From Bacillota bacterium (GTDB lineage: Bacteria; Bacillota; Clostridia; Oscillospirales; Acutalibacteraceae), in assembly GCA_023458755.1 (NCBI GenBank), contig JAEWYE010000031.1, forward strand, positions 62,001-126,000: 64,000 nucleotides of DNA. Direction: 5' to 3'. Shown here in pieces: positions 1 to 8,744 of this stretch. Positions within the stretch are counted from its first letter, which is position 1, and each line of letters begins with the position of its first letter. The notes beneath the pieces are model-generated. The model saw nothing but the letters and a program-made list of their open reading frames with translations. It was not told where the DNA came from and searched no databases. Both the position numbers and the translations under genes were made by a program.

Positions 1-1114
1 ACCAATCCTCCGCACCGCTAAAATAATTTGTCACATAGAGGTATACCTGCTGATGGTTGTCCGCGGTTGCATATGCGGTAGAAATCAGCGGGGTCGACTG
101 CGAATGTATACCGTTGATTTGATAAATGATATGCAGGGTGTTCGCGTCCAAAACGGAAAACGGTGAGGTTGAACCGTAACCGCCGCCCGCTACATAGACG
201 CGCCCATTGTAGACAACAGGACTGGAAGTAATGCTGTTGCCGAGCTTGACTGTCATTTTTGCGGTGCTGTAAAAGGTAGAATCGGATTTCAGCGGAACAG
301 AAACCAAGTTCCCGTCTTTTAAGGAAACGTACGCTTTGCCGTTGCTAAAGCAGGGAGTAGAATAAATAGAACTGCCGAGTGCAACCGTATCTTTTACAGC
401 ACCGCTGAGTAAGTCCAAAGAAGAAAGATTCCCCGCGGTATCGCCAAACACAATGGCGTTGCCCGCAATGGTACTGCCTGCAGAATAATAGCCGGCGTTG
501 GCGTTGTCATATTGCCAAACGCTTGTGCCGTCTGCGGTATTCAGGCAAGCAAATTTGCCTGCTATGTAATTCCAGGACGAATCCTGGACGTAAGTCCCCA
601 AATAAATATGCCGGTTGTAATAGGTAATAGGGGCACCTATTTGTAAATTGCCTGCCGCACTCGTAATGGCGGCACTTTGCCAGACTAAATTTAGGGTGTC
701 CGCATCAAATGCGGAAATCTGAACCGATGTTGCGGTTTGCTGCGGTACATAAATTTTTCCGTCACCGTAGGCAAGCATAGAAAAATAGGGCGGAATGTTG
801 GCATACGCAGCGGATTTCACGGCCGCACCCGTTTTGGCATCCAACTTTAACAGTTTGTTGCTGCTGCTGTCTGTCACATAAAGGTAGTTTCCCACTGCCA
901 ACGGTGTACCGCAGGAGTTTGTGTCTCCCCATGGGCTGGAGGAAGCATACTTGTTTGCCCACTTTTGTGTTACACTTGTAGAAGAGGCAGGCGTTTTGGC
1001 GGATGTGATGCTGCCGTTGTCAGCCTGCTGGGCAGATGTGGTAACCGCCACGGAAACAGCCAGTGCCAGTGCGCAAAGAACAGACGTGATTTTTTTTGCC
1101 TTCATGGTTTTCAT
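1..1114 (-). CDS. Secreted PQQ-like beta-propeller repeat protein (partial)
   Basis: The gene starts at ATG 1114 (GGAGGG eight bases upstream) and runs off the left edge, giving at least 371 residues and no stop in the window. Residues 1-28 form a signal peptide (basic MKTMKAKK, then a hydrophobic core ending near VTTSA). There is no lipobox. The rest holds repeated blades of the type LYVTDSSSNKLLKLDAKTG, IYLGTY, VYVAGGG and YVSLKDGNLVSV, typical of PQQ-like (YVTN/quinoprotein-like) beta-propellers that bind ligands or partners outside the membrane. A cobalamin riboswitch sits in its leader, so by family knowledge the transcript should be switched off when B12 is plentiful. The product may therefore be an outer component of a corrinoid uptake system whose other genes lie outside the window. 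The fold is fairly sure; the role is inferred from the riboswitch only. Confidence 0.85.
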   Translation of the reverse strand, partial: MKTMKAKKITSVLCALALAVSVAVTTSAQQADNGSITSAKTPASSTSVTQKWANKYASSSPWGDTNSCGTPLAVGNYLYVTDSSSNKLLKLDAKTGAAVKSAAYANIPPYFSMLAYGDGKIYVPQQTATSVQISAFDADTLNLVWQSAAITSAAGNLQIGAPITYYNRHIYLGTYVQDSSWNYIAGKFACLNTADGTSVWQYDNANAGYYSAGSTIAGNAIVFGDTAGNLSSLDLLSGAVKDTVALGSSIYSTPCFSNGKAYVSLKDGNLVSVPLKSDSTFYSTAKMTVKLGNSITSSPVVYNGRVYVAGGGYGSTSPFSVLDANTLHIIYQINGIHSQSTPLISTAYATADNHQQVYLYVTNYFSGAEDW

Positions 1115-1159
1115 TGTTTAATCCCTCCGACTAAATTTGTGAAATGCACAAGTTGCCTT

Positions 1160-1335
1160 GTGCGGCAATTGCGGCAGGTTTCCTGGCTCGAATTCATCCG
1201 CGGGCTTTGGTCTTCCCGGCCGTTTGGCCAGTGACGCATAAAAAAGCCGTTGTCGTTCTCACAGTAGCGGGGGCTGCTGCGGTTTTACACCGCATTCCCT
1301 TTTCATGGGCAAAATGCCCAACCGTAAATGCCTAT
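1160..1335 (-). ncRNA. Cobalamin (AdoCbl) riboswitch
   Basis: Read on the minus strand, the leader carries the ordered landmarks of the cobalamin riboswitch. GGGAATGCGGTG lies at 1288-1299. It is followed by AAAACCGCAGCAGCCCCCGC and CTACTGTGA. The B12-box CACTGG is at 1228-1233, followed by GGGAAG, and GAGCCAGGAAACCTGCC lies at 1173-1189. A hairpin with arms GCACAAG/CTTGTGC (1146-1163) lies between the aptamer and the ribosome-binding site (about 1122-1128). It has no U-run, so control is more likely at translation than by termination. The regulated gene is the beta-propeller gene starting at 1114. Boundaries are approximate. Confidence 0.93.
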
Positions 1336-1351
1336 TTAATTTTCATGTACT

Positions 1352-1380
1352 ATTATGGTCGGTATAGTACGGAATGTCAA
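1352..1380 (-). promoter_or_regulatory. SigA-type promoter of the riboswitch transcript
   Basis: On the minus strand TTGACA (1380-1375) is followed after 17 bases by CATAAT (1357-1352). This puts the start of transcription near 1345, just ahead of the riboswitch. An inverted repeat, GTACTAT at 1347-1353 and ATAGTAC at 1364-1370, overlaps the -10 box and spacer and could be an operator. Confidence 0.75.
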
Positions 1381-1562
1381 GTGCGGGAACCTTGTCCTTT
1401 GTCTATGAGTTCCACTGTGTGCTTGATTGCATTTGGGCGTAATCTGTAGTAAAATAAAATCATATAAAATTTCATGGGGCATTGCAGATAAATTTATAGA
1501 TAAAGATTGTTTTCTGCGTTCGATAGGAATGTTACGAGTGTGAAAAACGGAGGCTGTTATCG

Positions 1563-3755
1563 ATGCTAAACGAGCAACAAAGTGAAATTACAACGGAAGA
1601 GCAAACAGCACAAAAGGCTCCTGTGGACTATGTGTTCGCGCTGGATATCGGCACCCGAAGCGTAATCGGCATTGTGGGTGTGATGCAGGGCGAAATGCTG
1701 CATATTGAAGCGATTGAAACCGTTGAACACAGCAAGCGTGCTATGATTGACGGGCAGATCGAGGATATCGAGCAGGTAAGCAATGTTGCGAAGCTTGTAA
1801 AGGAGCGGCTGGAAAAACGTCTTGGCTATCCGCTTCAGCATGTCTGTGTCGCCGCCGCGGGCCGCGCGCTAAAAACACAGCAGGCTTCATTTGAAATCGA
1901 ACTGAAAGAGTCGCAGGTGATTGACGAAGAACTGATCAGCCGGCTGGAGGCAGGCGCAATCGGGGAGGCAGAACGCCGGTTCGACCCGAAGGAGGATGAG
2001 GAAAATCCCCATGTGTTCTATCTTGTAGGGTATTCCGTCGTTCAGTATTATCTGGATGACTATCCGATTTCAAACCTTTTGGAGCATAAAGGCCAGCGAA
2101 TTCGAGTGGATGTGATTGCCACCTTTTTACCGCGTGAGGTTGTGGACAGCCTGTATACCACCATGCACAAAACGGGTTTGGATGTATCCAGCCTAACGTT
2201 GGAGCCGATTGCAGCCATTAACGCGGCAATCCCGCAGGATTTGCGCCTTTTAAATTTGGCACTGGTGGATATCGGCGCCGGTACGTCTGATATCGCGATT
2301 TCCAGAGACGGCGGCGTGGTTGGCTACACCATGGCGACGGTTGCCGGTGATGAAATTACCGAAGCGATTGTCAAAGCCTATCTGGTGAATTTTCTAACGG
2401 CTGAGCAAATCAAACTCAAAATGGGCGGGGAAGAGGACATTACGTTCAAGGACATTTTGGGTTTTGAACATACCGTAACACCTCAGGAAGTGCTCAATGA
2501 GATTCATCCGGTCATGCGTTCGCTTTGCAGTGAAATCGCCGCGCGCATCATCGAGGTAAACGGTGCCCCAACATCGGCGGTCTTTTTGGTGGGCGGCGGC
2601 AGTAAGCTGCCCGGCATGTGCGGGTGTGTGGCGGAATTTTTAAAACTGGACAGCAAGAGGGTGGCCATCGGCGGCAACAACTTCACCCTTCATGTGGATT
2701 CGCCGGACTATGATATTACCGGACCGGAGTTCGCAACGCCTTTGGGCATTGCCATTTCCGCCGCGCTGAATTTGATTAACGACAGCTTTTCCATTACGCT
2801 CAACGGCAGCAAAGCGAAGCTGTTCCGCAGCGGAAGACTTTCCATACTCGATGTGCTGCTGATGAACGGTTACAGCTACAATCAGTTAATCAGCCGTTCC
2901 GGCAAAAGCCTCATGATACATCTGAACGGCTCGAAAAAAGTTTTTTACGGCGAACATCCGGCGAACGCGGTCATTACCGTAAACGGTGCGGAAGCGAATA
3001 TTTCCACGCTTGTGCAGGCGGGAGATGATGTGAAATTCCAACCCGCCAAACCCGGGGAGGATGCGCACCCAACGCTGGACGATATTGAGAAAATTGAGGA
3101 GCTTGCCAGCATTACGTTTCAGGATACGGATTTTCCGATCGGAACGTATGCGGAAATTAACGGTTCGCCCGCCCAGCCCGGACAGGAGCTGCAGAACCGG
3201 GATAAGGTTGTCATTTATCACATTGACACGCTTGGCGATCTTGCCCGCGAGCTTGGAATTAGCGACGAACTGTTAATAAATGGTGTGAAATGCCCATTAA
3301 ACACAAAATTAATGCCCGAAGATCACGTTACCTATGCGGCGGATGCGGCTGTTTCGTCAGTCACGCGCGGTGAGCAGGATACTTCTTACACTGCCTATGC
3401 TCCGCAGCCCGCGCCGGTTTCACAGTTTGTACAGCCTGGTGTTTCTTCCATTCCATCGACCGCAGTGCCCGTACAACCGGGCTATCCGGCTTCGGAACCG
3501 GTGCCGCAGGATACTCCAAAACCGGTCAATGTTCCGCTGCACATTACGCTGAACGGTACTTCGACTATGCTGAAACCAAAAGCGGGCAACGTGCCGTACT
3601 ATTTTGTGGATATGCTGAATTTGGTGGATATTGACCCCACAAAGCCGCAGGGCGAAATTGTTTTGCAGGTAAATGGAAAAGATGCTGCCTACTTGCAGCC
3701 GCTTTCAGACGGCGACGCAGTGGATATTTATTGGAAAAGGCGTACCCAACTTTAA
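1563..3755 (+). CDS. FtsA/Hsp70-fold cell division-type ATPase with long C-terminal repeat region
   Basis: This 730-residue protein has an actin-like ATPase core (about residues 22-400). It contains phosphate-1 motif ALDIGTRSVIGIVG, phosphate-2 motif LVDIGAGTSDIAIS and adenosine motif VFLVGGGSKLPG, all typical of FtsA/PilM/MreB relatives. There is no signal peptide. Usual FtsA is about 420 residues. Here roughly 310 residues follow, with repeated segments built as V/I-N-G...L...D-x-V (VNGAEANISTLVQAGDDV, INGSPAQPGQELQNRDKV, INGVKCPLNTKLMPEDHV, VNGKDAAYLQPLSDGDAV) and a Pro/Gln-rich linker between repeats 3 and 4. Start ATG 1563 has GGAGG nine bases upstream. It is monocistronic, divergent from the beta-propeller gene and closed by a terminator. 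A division or envelope-assembly role is inferred from the fold; it is not adjacent to ftsZ here. Confidence 0.8.
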   Translation: MLNEQQSEITTEEQTAQKAPVDYVFALDIGTRSVIGIVGVMQGEMLHIEAIETVEHSKRAMIDGQIEDIEQVSNVAKLVKERLEKRLGYPLQHVCVAAAGRALKTQQASFEIELKESQVIDEELISRLEAGAIGEAERRFDPKEDEENPHVFYLVGYSVVQYYLDDYPISNLLEHKGQRIRVDVIATFLPREVVDSLYTTMHKTGLDVSSLTLEPIAAINAAIPQDLRLLNLALVDIGAGTSDIAISRDGGVVGYTMATVAGDEITEAIVKAYLVNFLTAEQIKLKMGGEEDITFKDILGFEHTVTPQEVLNEIHPVMRSLCSEIAARIIEVNGAPTSAVFLVGGGSKLPGMCGCVAEFLKLDSKRVAIGGNNFTLHVDSPDYDITGPEFATPLGIAISAALNLINDSFSITLNGSKAKLFRSGRLSILDVLLMNGYSYNQLISRSGKSLMIHLNGSKKVFYGEHPANAVITVNGAEANISTLVQAGDDVKFQPAKPGEDAHPTLDDIEKIEELASITFQDTDFPIGTYAEINGSPAQPGQELQNRDKVVIYHIDTLGDLARELGISDELLINGVKCPLNTKLMPEDHVTYAADAAVSSVTRGEQDTSYTAYAPQPAPVSQFVQPGVSSIPSTAVPVQPGYPASEPVPQDTPKPVNVPLHITLNGTSTMLKPKAGNVPYYFVDMLNLVDIDPTKPQGEIVLQVNGKDAAYLQPLSDGDAVDIYWKRRTQL

Positions 3756-3779
3756 GTATAAAATTTTTAGCAGTAATTA

Positions 3780-3822
3780 AAATATCCGCATCGCTTCAGT
3801 TGAAACGGTGCGGATATTTTTG
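3780..3822. terminator. Bidirectional intrinsic terminator
   Basis: Stem arms AATATCCGCA (from 3781) and TGCGGATATT are followed by T-rich sequence on both strands. It separates the FtsA-like gene from the convergent radical SAM gene. Confidence 0.8.
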
Positions 3823-3823
3823 A

Positions 3824-4426
3824 TTAATCAGGAATATATTCCCTTACGCGGAAGGTTGCACCGGTTGTCCGGCAAAGTGCCTCACAGGCGGAGATTTCCG
3901 CTTTCGGCATATTGTCAACCACTGTCATGTAAACCTTCGGCACATACAGTCCGGCTGACATGGTAAATTTCAGAATCGCGGGCAGCGCGTTCAGTCCGAA
4001 TTTGGAATGGCACAGCGCGTCATACTTTTCGGGAGTGGAGGCATTTAAGCTCACCGACACAACGTCCACTCTTCCGTCCAACTCTGATGCCACATTGCGG
4101 CCGTTGATGAGGTCTGCAAGACCGTTTGTGTTGATACGGATATCTGTACTGCACATTTCTTTTATCTTGTCGCAGAGCCACATCATATCGTCAAAGCGGC
4201 AGGTAGGTTCTCCATAGCCGCAAAAAACGATTTGTGGGTATTTGGTTAAATCCCGTTTTTGCAGATCAGCCAGAACTTCCTCTTTGGTTGGTTCCTGTTC
4301 CAGCCATAAACTATCGGCGTCGCCTACTCCGTCGCCGTGCGTCCGCAGACAAAATTCGCATGCGTTCGGGCAGCGGTTGGTAAGATTGATGTAAAGGTTA
4401 TTTCCGAGTGTATAGGTAATTGTCAC
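3824..4426 (-). CDS. Small radical SAM protein of the TatD-associated type
   Basis: This is a 200-residue protein with the radical SAM cysteine motif CPNACEFC (C-x3-C-x2-C, near residues 19-26), followed by VFCGYGEPT, the usual GGE-type SAM-binding segment. Both indicate a 4Fe-4S cluster and S-adenosylmethionine cleavage. It is short for a radical SAM enzyme but matches the length of the known family found beside tatD. The start is GTG 4426 with AAGGAAT four bases upstream. TatD lies just upstream on the same strand, 148 bases away. A palindromic repeat element fills most of that gap. The substrate is unknown; the pairing with TatD suggests a shared, undefined job. Confidence 0.85.
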   Translation of the reverse strand: MTITYTLGNNLYINLTNRCPNACEFCLRTHGDGVGDADSLWLEQEPTKEEVLADLQKRDLTKYPQIVFCGYGEPTCRFDDMMWLCDKIKEMCSTDIRINTNGLADLINGRNVASELDGRVDVVSVSLNASTPEKYDALCHSKFGLNALPAILKFTMSAGLYVPKVYMTVVDNMPKAEISACEALCRTTGATFRVREYIPD

Positions 4427-4462
4427 TTTTATTCCTTGCCTTTCTGATGTCGTGCTGAATAT

Positions 4463-4563
4463 TAGTCAGTTCATTTGAAAACAGAGCCAATCTCCAAGCG
4501 TAAAATCCATATATCAAAGATTTTGCGCTTGGAGATTGGATGTTTTCTAAAATTCACTTACTA
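4463..4563. mobile_element. MITE-like palindromic element, copy A
   Basis: This 101-bp element begins TAGTCAGTT and ends ACTTACTA. Outer inverted arms contain TTTGAAAACA and TGTTTTCTAAA; inner arms CCAATCTCCAAGCG and CGCTTGGAGATTGG are perfect in this copy. Related copies lie at 53188-53288 (opposite orientation) and 55665-55765. Copies B and C are flanked by TA on both sides, as expected for IS630/Tc1-type transposition. Copy A keeps TA on the right only. It sits between tatD and the radical SAM gene. No transposase gene is in the window. Confidence 0.8.
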
Positions 4564-4574
4564 TACAAACATAA

Positions 4575-5369
4575 TCAGGATTCCTCAAGAGGAATCTTAT
4601 AAAGTTTTGCCGCATTATGTTTGCCTGCTGCTAAAATTTCTTCTGCCGTAGTGGAACGCACTTCCGCAATTTTTGCGGCGGAATAGGGAATCAGGGAAGA
4701 ATCACAGCGCTTGCCACGATACGGGACCGGCGACATGTACGGGCAGTCAGTTTCGTTTAAAAGCCGGTCAAGCGGAATACTGGCGGCAACCTCCACCGGG
4801 GTTCGCGCGTTTTTAAAGGTAACGGCACCGCCCAGACCGATATACATGCCTATAGAGACAAGCTCCCGTGCCATTTCCACACTGCCGGAATAGCAGTGTA
4901 CCACACCTTTGGGACGGTATCTGCGCAGTAATTCCATGGTATCGCCGTGTGCCTCACGGTTGTGAATCACGACCGGCAAATCGTATTCCTTGGCCAGCAG
5001 GAGCTGGCTTTCAAATACCTGTTTTTGCACGTCACGCGGAGGGCCGTCATCAAAGTGGTAATCAAGCCCGATTTCACCGATTGCCACAACCTTTGGCATC
5101 GCCAGCAGTTTTTTTAGCTGCTCCAAATAATCCTGCGGAACATTGCCTGCGCACTCGGGGTGAATACCGACCGCGGCGTAAATATACGGGTACTGTGCCG
5201 CAAGCCGAACAGAAGCCTCGCTGCTTGTTAGATCGGAACCGATATTCACTACCCTGCAAATGCCCAGCTCAGGCAGTTTTTGCAGCAGTTCATCACGATC
5301 TGCGTCAAAGGCTTCATCATCATAATGTGCGTGGGAATCAAAAATCAAGCGAGAATTCAAATCAATCAT
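4575..5369 (-). CDS. tatD: TatD family metal-dependent hydrolase (DNase)
   Basis: This 264-residue protein has the TatD fold markers: FDSHAHYDDEAFD near residue 10 (H-x-H metal site), AIGEIGLDYHFD with the metal-binding Glu, VVIHNREAHGD, GVVHCYSGS and NETDCPYMSP with the final Asp. Length and motif order match the YcfH/TatD family (about 260 residues). Such proteins are metal-dependent exonucleases or deoxyribonucleases in the cytoplasm. It lies 44 bases downstream of metG on the same strand, an arrangement common in Firmicutes, so the two are probably co-transcribed. The start is ATG 5369, but the only purine stretch (GAGG) lies just two bases upstream, so the exact start is not certain. Confidence 0.93.
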   Translation of the reverse strand: MIDLNSRLIFDSHAHYDDEAFDADRDELLQKLPELGICRVVNIGSDLTSSEASVRLAAQYPYIYAAVGIHPECAGNVPQDYLEQLKKLLAMPKVVAIGEIGLDYHFDDGPPRDVQKQVFESQLLLAKEYDLPVVIHNREAHGDTMELLRRYRPKGVVHCYSGSVEMARELVSIGMYIGLGGAVTFKNARTPVEVAASIPLDRLLNETDCPYMSPVPYRGKRCDSSLIPYSAAKIAEVRSTTAEEILAAGKHNAAKLYKIPLEES

Positions 5370-5413
5370 GTCCTCAATCTGTTCGTATCATCAAAACTTG
5401 CATGGTTGTTCTT

Positions 5414-7351
5414 TTAGTGTATTCTGCTGCCTGCCGGAATATCGTCAACGAAAATCACACGGACATCGTCCTCACTGGCGTCTGCCGCCAAAATCATTCC
5501 CTGACTTTCCACGCCGCACAAAACGGCAGGTTTTAAATTGGCAACCAAAACAATATGGCGGCCGGTCAAATCTTCGGGTTTATACCATTTTGCAATGCCG
5601 GAAGCCACGGTGCGTTCACCTTCACCGTCATTCAATGTCAGCTTTAACAGTTTTTTGGCCTTCTTAATCGGTTCACAGGCTTTCACTTCCGCTACGCGAA
5701 GCTCTACCTTGTCAAAATCATCGATACCGATTTGCGCCAAGCCTTCAATTTTTGGCTTTGCGGCTGTTTTTTGCTCGGCCGGGTTCGGGATTAGCTGATT
5801 TAATTCTTCAATTTCCTTTTCTACATCGATACGCGGGAAAAGGGTTTCTCCTTTTTTGACGGAACCGGCGGATAGCAAGCCCCATTTTGCGGCATCGCCA
5901 TAAGAAGTCACGGAGCTTTCGGCACCGATCTGCTGCTGAATTTTCGGGGTGGTGTTCGGCATAAACGGGGTGAGCAGAATGGATACAATGCGAAGGACTT
6001 CACACAGATTATAAATTACTGCCGCAAGGCGGGCCTGCTTTGATTCATCCTTGCCCAGCGCCCACGGTGTGGTTTCATCAATATATTTGTTGGTGCGCGC
6101 AATCAGCCTCCAAATTTCGGTGAGCGCGGCGGAGAACTGGTAGCCCACAATGCTTGCGTCGCATTTTTCACGCAGTGCGAGTGCCATATCAATTAATTCT
6201 TTGTCAATCGGAGCAGCTTCGCGTTCTGCCGGAATCGCACCGCCAAAGTATTTTTCCGCCATGGCAGTAGTACGGGAGAGCAGGTTGCCCAAATCGTTGG
6301 CAAGGTCAGAGTTAATGCGGTTAATGAGTGCTTCGTTGGTAAATGTTCCGTCTGCGCCGAACGGGATTTCACGGAGCAGAAAATAGCGGATGGCATCCAC
6401 GCCGTAGCGCTCGCAAAGAACATTCGGGTCTACCACATTGCCCTTGGACTTTGACATTTTGGTGCCGTCGCCGAACAGCAGCCAGCCGTGACCGTACACC
6501 TGTTTCGGTAACGGTAAATCGAGCGCCATGAGCATGGCAGGCCAGATAATCGTATGGAAACGCACGATTTCTTTGCCTACAAAATGCACATCGGCAGGCC
6601 AGTATTTTTTATAATCGGAATCATCGTCCGAGCCGTAGCCCATGGCGGTGATATAGTTGGTCAGTGCGTCGAGCCATACATAGACCACGTGTTTCGGGTC
6701 AAAATCCACCTGAATGCCCCATGTAAAGCTGGTGCGGGATACACATAGGTCATCCAGTCCCTGTTTAATGAAATTGATCATTTCATTTTTGCGGCTTTCC
6801 GGCTGAATGAAGTTTGGCTGATCTTCGTACAGCTTTAAAAGACGGTCCGCATAATTGGAAAGACGGAAGAAATAGGCTTCTTCTTCTGCCCATTTCACCT
6901 CGCGTCCGCAGTCGGGGCATTTGCCGTCCACAAGCTGTGTTTCCGTCCAGAAGGATTCACACGGTGTGCAGTACCAGCCTTCATACTTGCCTTTATAAAT
7001 CTCCCCTTTATCATAAAGGGTTTTAAAAATCTTCTGTACCGCTTTTTCATGGTAATCGTCTGTTGTGCGGATGAAGCGGTCGTTGCTGATATCTAGCAGC
7101 TTCCATAAATCCTGGAATCCAGCAACGATTTTATCCACATATTCTTTGGGGGTGACACCCGCTTCCGCAGCCTTGATTTCAATTTTCTGACCGTGCTCGT
7201 CGGTGCCCGTTAAAAACATGACATCATACCCCTGCATTCGCTTGTAGCGCGCGATGGCATCGCTGGCAACTGTGCAGTAGCTGTGGCCGATGTGCGCCTT
7301 GCCGGATGGATAGTAAATCGGGGTTGTGATGTAAAATGTTTTTTTGTCCAT
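5414..7351 (-). CDS. metG: Methionyl-tRNA synthetase
   Basis: This 645-residue enzyme charges tRNA-Met in the cytoplasm. The HIGH signature is at residues 20-23 and KMSKS lies near residue 300 (GTKMSKSKGNVV). The CPC/CPDC zinc knuckle (CTPC...CPDC) is in the connective insert. The C-terminal 110 residues form the EMAP/Trbp111-like tRNA-binding domain (IDDFDKVELRVAEV ... IVLVANLKPA), giving the long bacterial form. Start ATG 7351 has GGAGG ten bases upstream. No T-box leader is visible in the 157 bases before it. It heads a metG-tatD run on the minus strand. Confidence 0.97.
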   Translation of the reverse strand: MDKKTFYITTPIYYPSGKAHIGHSYCTVASDAIARYKRMQGYDVMFLTGTDEHGQKIEIKAAEAGVTPKEYVDKIVAGFQDLWKLLDISNDRFIRTTDDYHEKAVQKIFKTLYDKGEIYKGKYEGWYCTPCESFWTETQLVDGKCPDCGREVKWAEEEAYFFRLSNYADRLLKLYEDQPNFIQPESRKNEMINFIKQGLDDLCVSRTSFTWGIQVDFDPKHVVYVWLDALTNYITAMGYGSDDDSDYKKYWPADVHFVGKEIVRFHTIIWPAMLMALDLPLPKQVYGHGWLLFGDGTKMSKSKGNVVDPNVLCERYGVDAIRYFLLREIPFGADGTFTNEALINRINSDLANDLGNLLSRTTAMAEKYFGGAIPAEREAAPIDKELIDMALALREKCDASIVGYQFSAALTEIWRLIARTNKYIDETTPWALGKDESKQARLAAVIYNLCEVLRIVSILLTPFMPNTTPKIQQQIGAESSVTSYGDAAKWGLLSAGSVKKGETLFPRIDVEKEIEELNQLIPNPAEQKTAAKPKIEGLAQIGIDDFDKVELRVAEVKACEPIKKAKKLLKLTLNDGEGERTVASGIAKWYKPEDLTGRHIVLVANLKPAVLCGVESQGMILAADASEDDVRVIFVDDIPAGSRIH

Positions 7352-7508
7352 GTTTTTTTAACCTCCAAGTTAAATACGTATTGAATGCTTGCTGAATAAT
7401 TGCGCTCGGCAGCGTACAGCCACAGAGTTTTCTGTAAACGAAGGATGGATTCAGCAGACATGCTTTAGTTGGGTCAATTCTATTATTATACCATTTTATG
7501 ACGAAAAT

Positions 7509-8486
7509 TCAATCGCTGGATTCCGCTTCCGCCGCCTTCGGCTTAGGCGTTCCGAACTGCTTTTGCTTGAGCAGGGACGGCAGCAGCGACAGTATGGAGC
7601 CGCCGAGAATGAAGAGAATGCCGATTACCATGTTTACGGGGATGACCTCTTTTAGCAGGATAAGCGCGAGAATCGGCGAGAGCGCAGGTTTGAAGAAGAA
7701 TACCAGCGAAGCGGTATTCGCCGAGGTTTCCTCCATCGCCAAAAAGTAAAATACATAGCCCGCTCCGGTAACGCCGACAAAGACGTAAAGTACCAAAAGA
7801 AGATTGTCAGGCGAGTAACCGGTAAAGAACGGCACATCTGCAAACACACCAAGCCCGTTTGCCTTAAGCAGATTCGCAATAGCGTCAATCCTTGTCAGAA
7901 GAGCAAGCAGCAGCATTTCCGCGCTTCCAAACAAAAAGCTGAAGCAGGTGACAACCACTCCGCCGAACTTCGCCGTCTTTTGTTTTCCGAGTACCCCATA
8001 AAAGGCAAACGCGACGGCGGACAGAAGGGCAAACGCAACACCAATCAGGCTTAATTTGGTATGGAGCGGGTTAATGATTGCCACGATTCCCACCGTTTCC
8101 AGAAGAAGTGCCAGAATATTATTTTTGAAGATTGGTTCCCTCAATAGAAAGTACGCCAATACCATGACAAAAATCGGGTTACTGCTGAACAGCACAGCGA
8201 CTACGGAAGCTTTTGTGTTCATCACAGCCATCTGATACAGCAGCATACTGACAATAACACAGACAAAGCCCAATAGTGCAAAATTCAGCATATCCGAAAG
8301 CATTGGCTTTATCTGCTTTTTATGCAGGGTTTTCATAGCCAGCGGAAGAAGCACCACACCGCCCGCCAAAAAACGCGACAGTGTTAACTGAATGGGATTA
8401 AAGCTGCCGGAAATAGATTTTAACGCGATTTCCATTGTACTGAATAGAATGGTTGCGAAGGCAATGTAAAGGTATCCTTTTTTCAA
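7509..8486 (-). CDS. EamA/DMT family transporter
   Basis: This is a 325-residue membrane protein with about ten hydrophobic segments arranged as two EamA repeats. The first opens YIAFATILFSTMEIALKS; the second begins near residue 150 (LSLIGVAFALLSAVAFAFYG). The C-terminal tail is charged (KQKQFGTPKPKAAEAESSD). EamA proteins of the drug/metabolite transporter group export amino acids, nucleobases or other metabolites through the inner membrane; the substrate cannot be told from sequence. The start is TTG 8486, supported by AAGGAAG eight bases upstream. It is upstream of metG on the same strand with a 157-base gap, so co-transcription is possible but not evident. Confidence 0.88.
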   Translation of the reverse strand: MKKGYLYIAFATILFSTMEIALKSISGSFNPIQLTLSRFLAGGVVLLPLAMKTLHKKQIKPMLSDMLNFALLGFVCVIVSMLLYQMAVMNTKASVVAVLFSSNPIFVMVLAYFLLREPIFKNNILALLLETVGIVAIINPLHTKLSLIGVAFALLSAVAFAFYGVLGKQKTAKFGGVVVTCFSFLFGSAEMLLLALLTRIDAIANLLKANGLGVFADVPFFTGYSPDNLLLVLYVFVGVTGAGYVFYFLAMEETSANTASLVFFFKPALSPILALILLKEVIPVNMVIGILFILGGSILSLLPSLLKQKQFGTPKPKAAEAESSD

Positions 8487-8701
8487 TCACAAGACTTCCT
8501 TATTTTTGTGTTTGTTTTGTGTTTATACTGTTGCGTGTCTCCGCACGCGAAGCTGCCCCTTTATGCTCCGCTTGGGCGAAAGTTCCGATTAGAGAAAAGT
8601 GATATATGGTTGAAAGGTTTGTTATATTTGCTTTTCATTGAAGCTTGTATAAGGCATCGCTACCAAAAGCGAACAAACGGAAGAAAAATCGTTTTTTCCG
8701 C

Positions 8702-8734
8702 AAAAAGCCGGCTGGCTTTTACACCAGCCGGCTT
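8702..8734 (-). terminator. Intrinsic terminator of the LCP gene
   Basis: A perfect 11-bp stem, AAGCCGGCTGG at 8705-8715 and CCAGCCGGCTT at 8724-8734, is followed on the minus strand by a T-run. It lies ten bases after the LCP stop codon. Confidence 0.9.
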
Positions 8735-8744
8735 AGCTATTCGT

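Noticed and set aside
1144..1449. Plus-strand frame of 101 codons
   Set aside because: It overlaps the cobalamin riboswitch and its promoter on the opposite strand and has no ribosome-binding site.
4463..4563. Simple terminator at the tatD end
   Set aside because: The palindrome recurs twice elsewhere at the same length with TA flanks, so it is better read as a mobile element, even if it can also fold as a hairpin.
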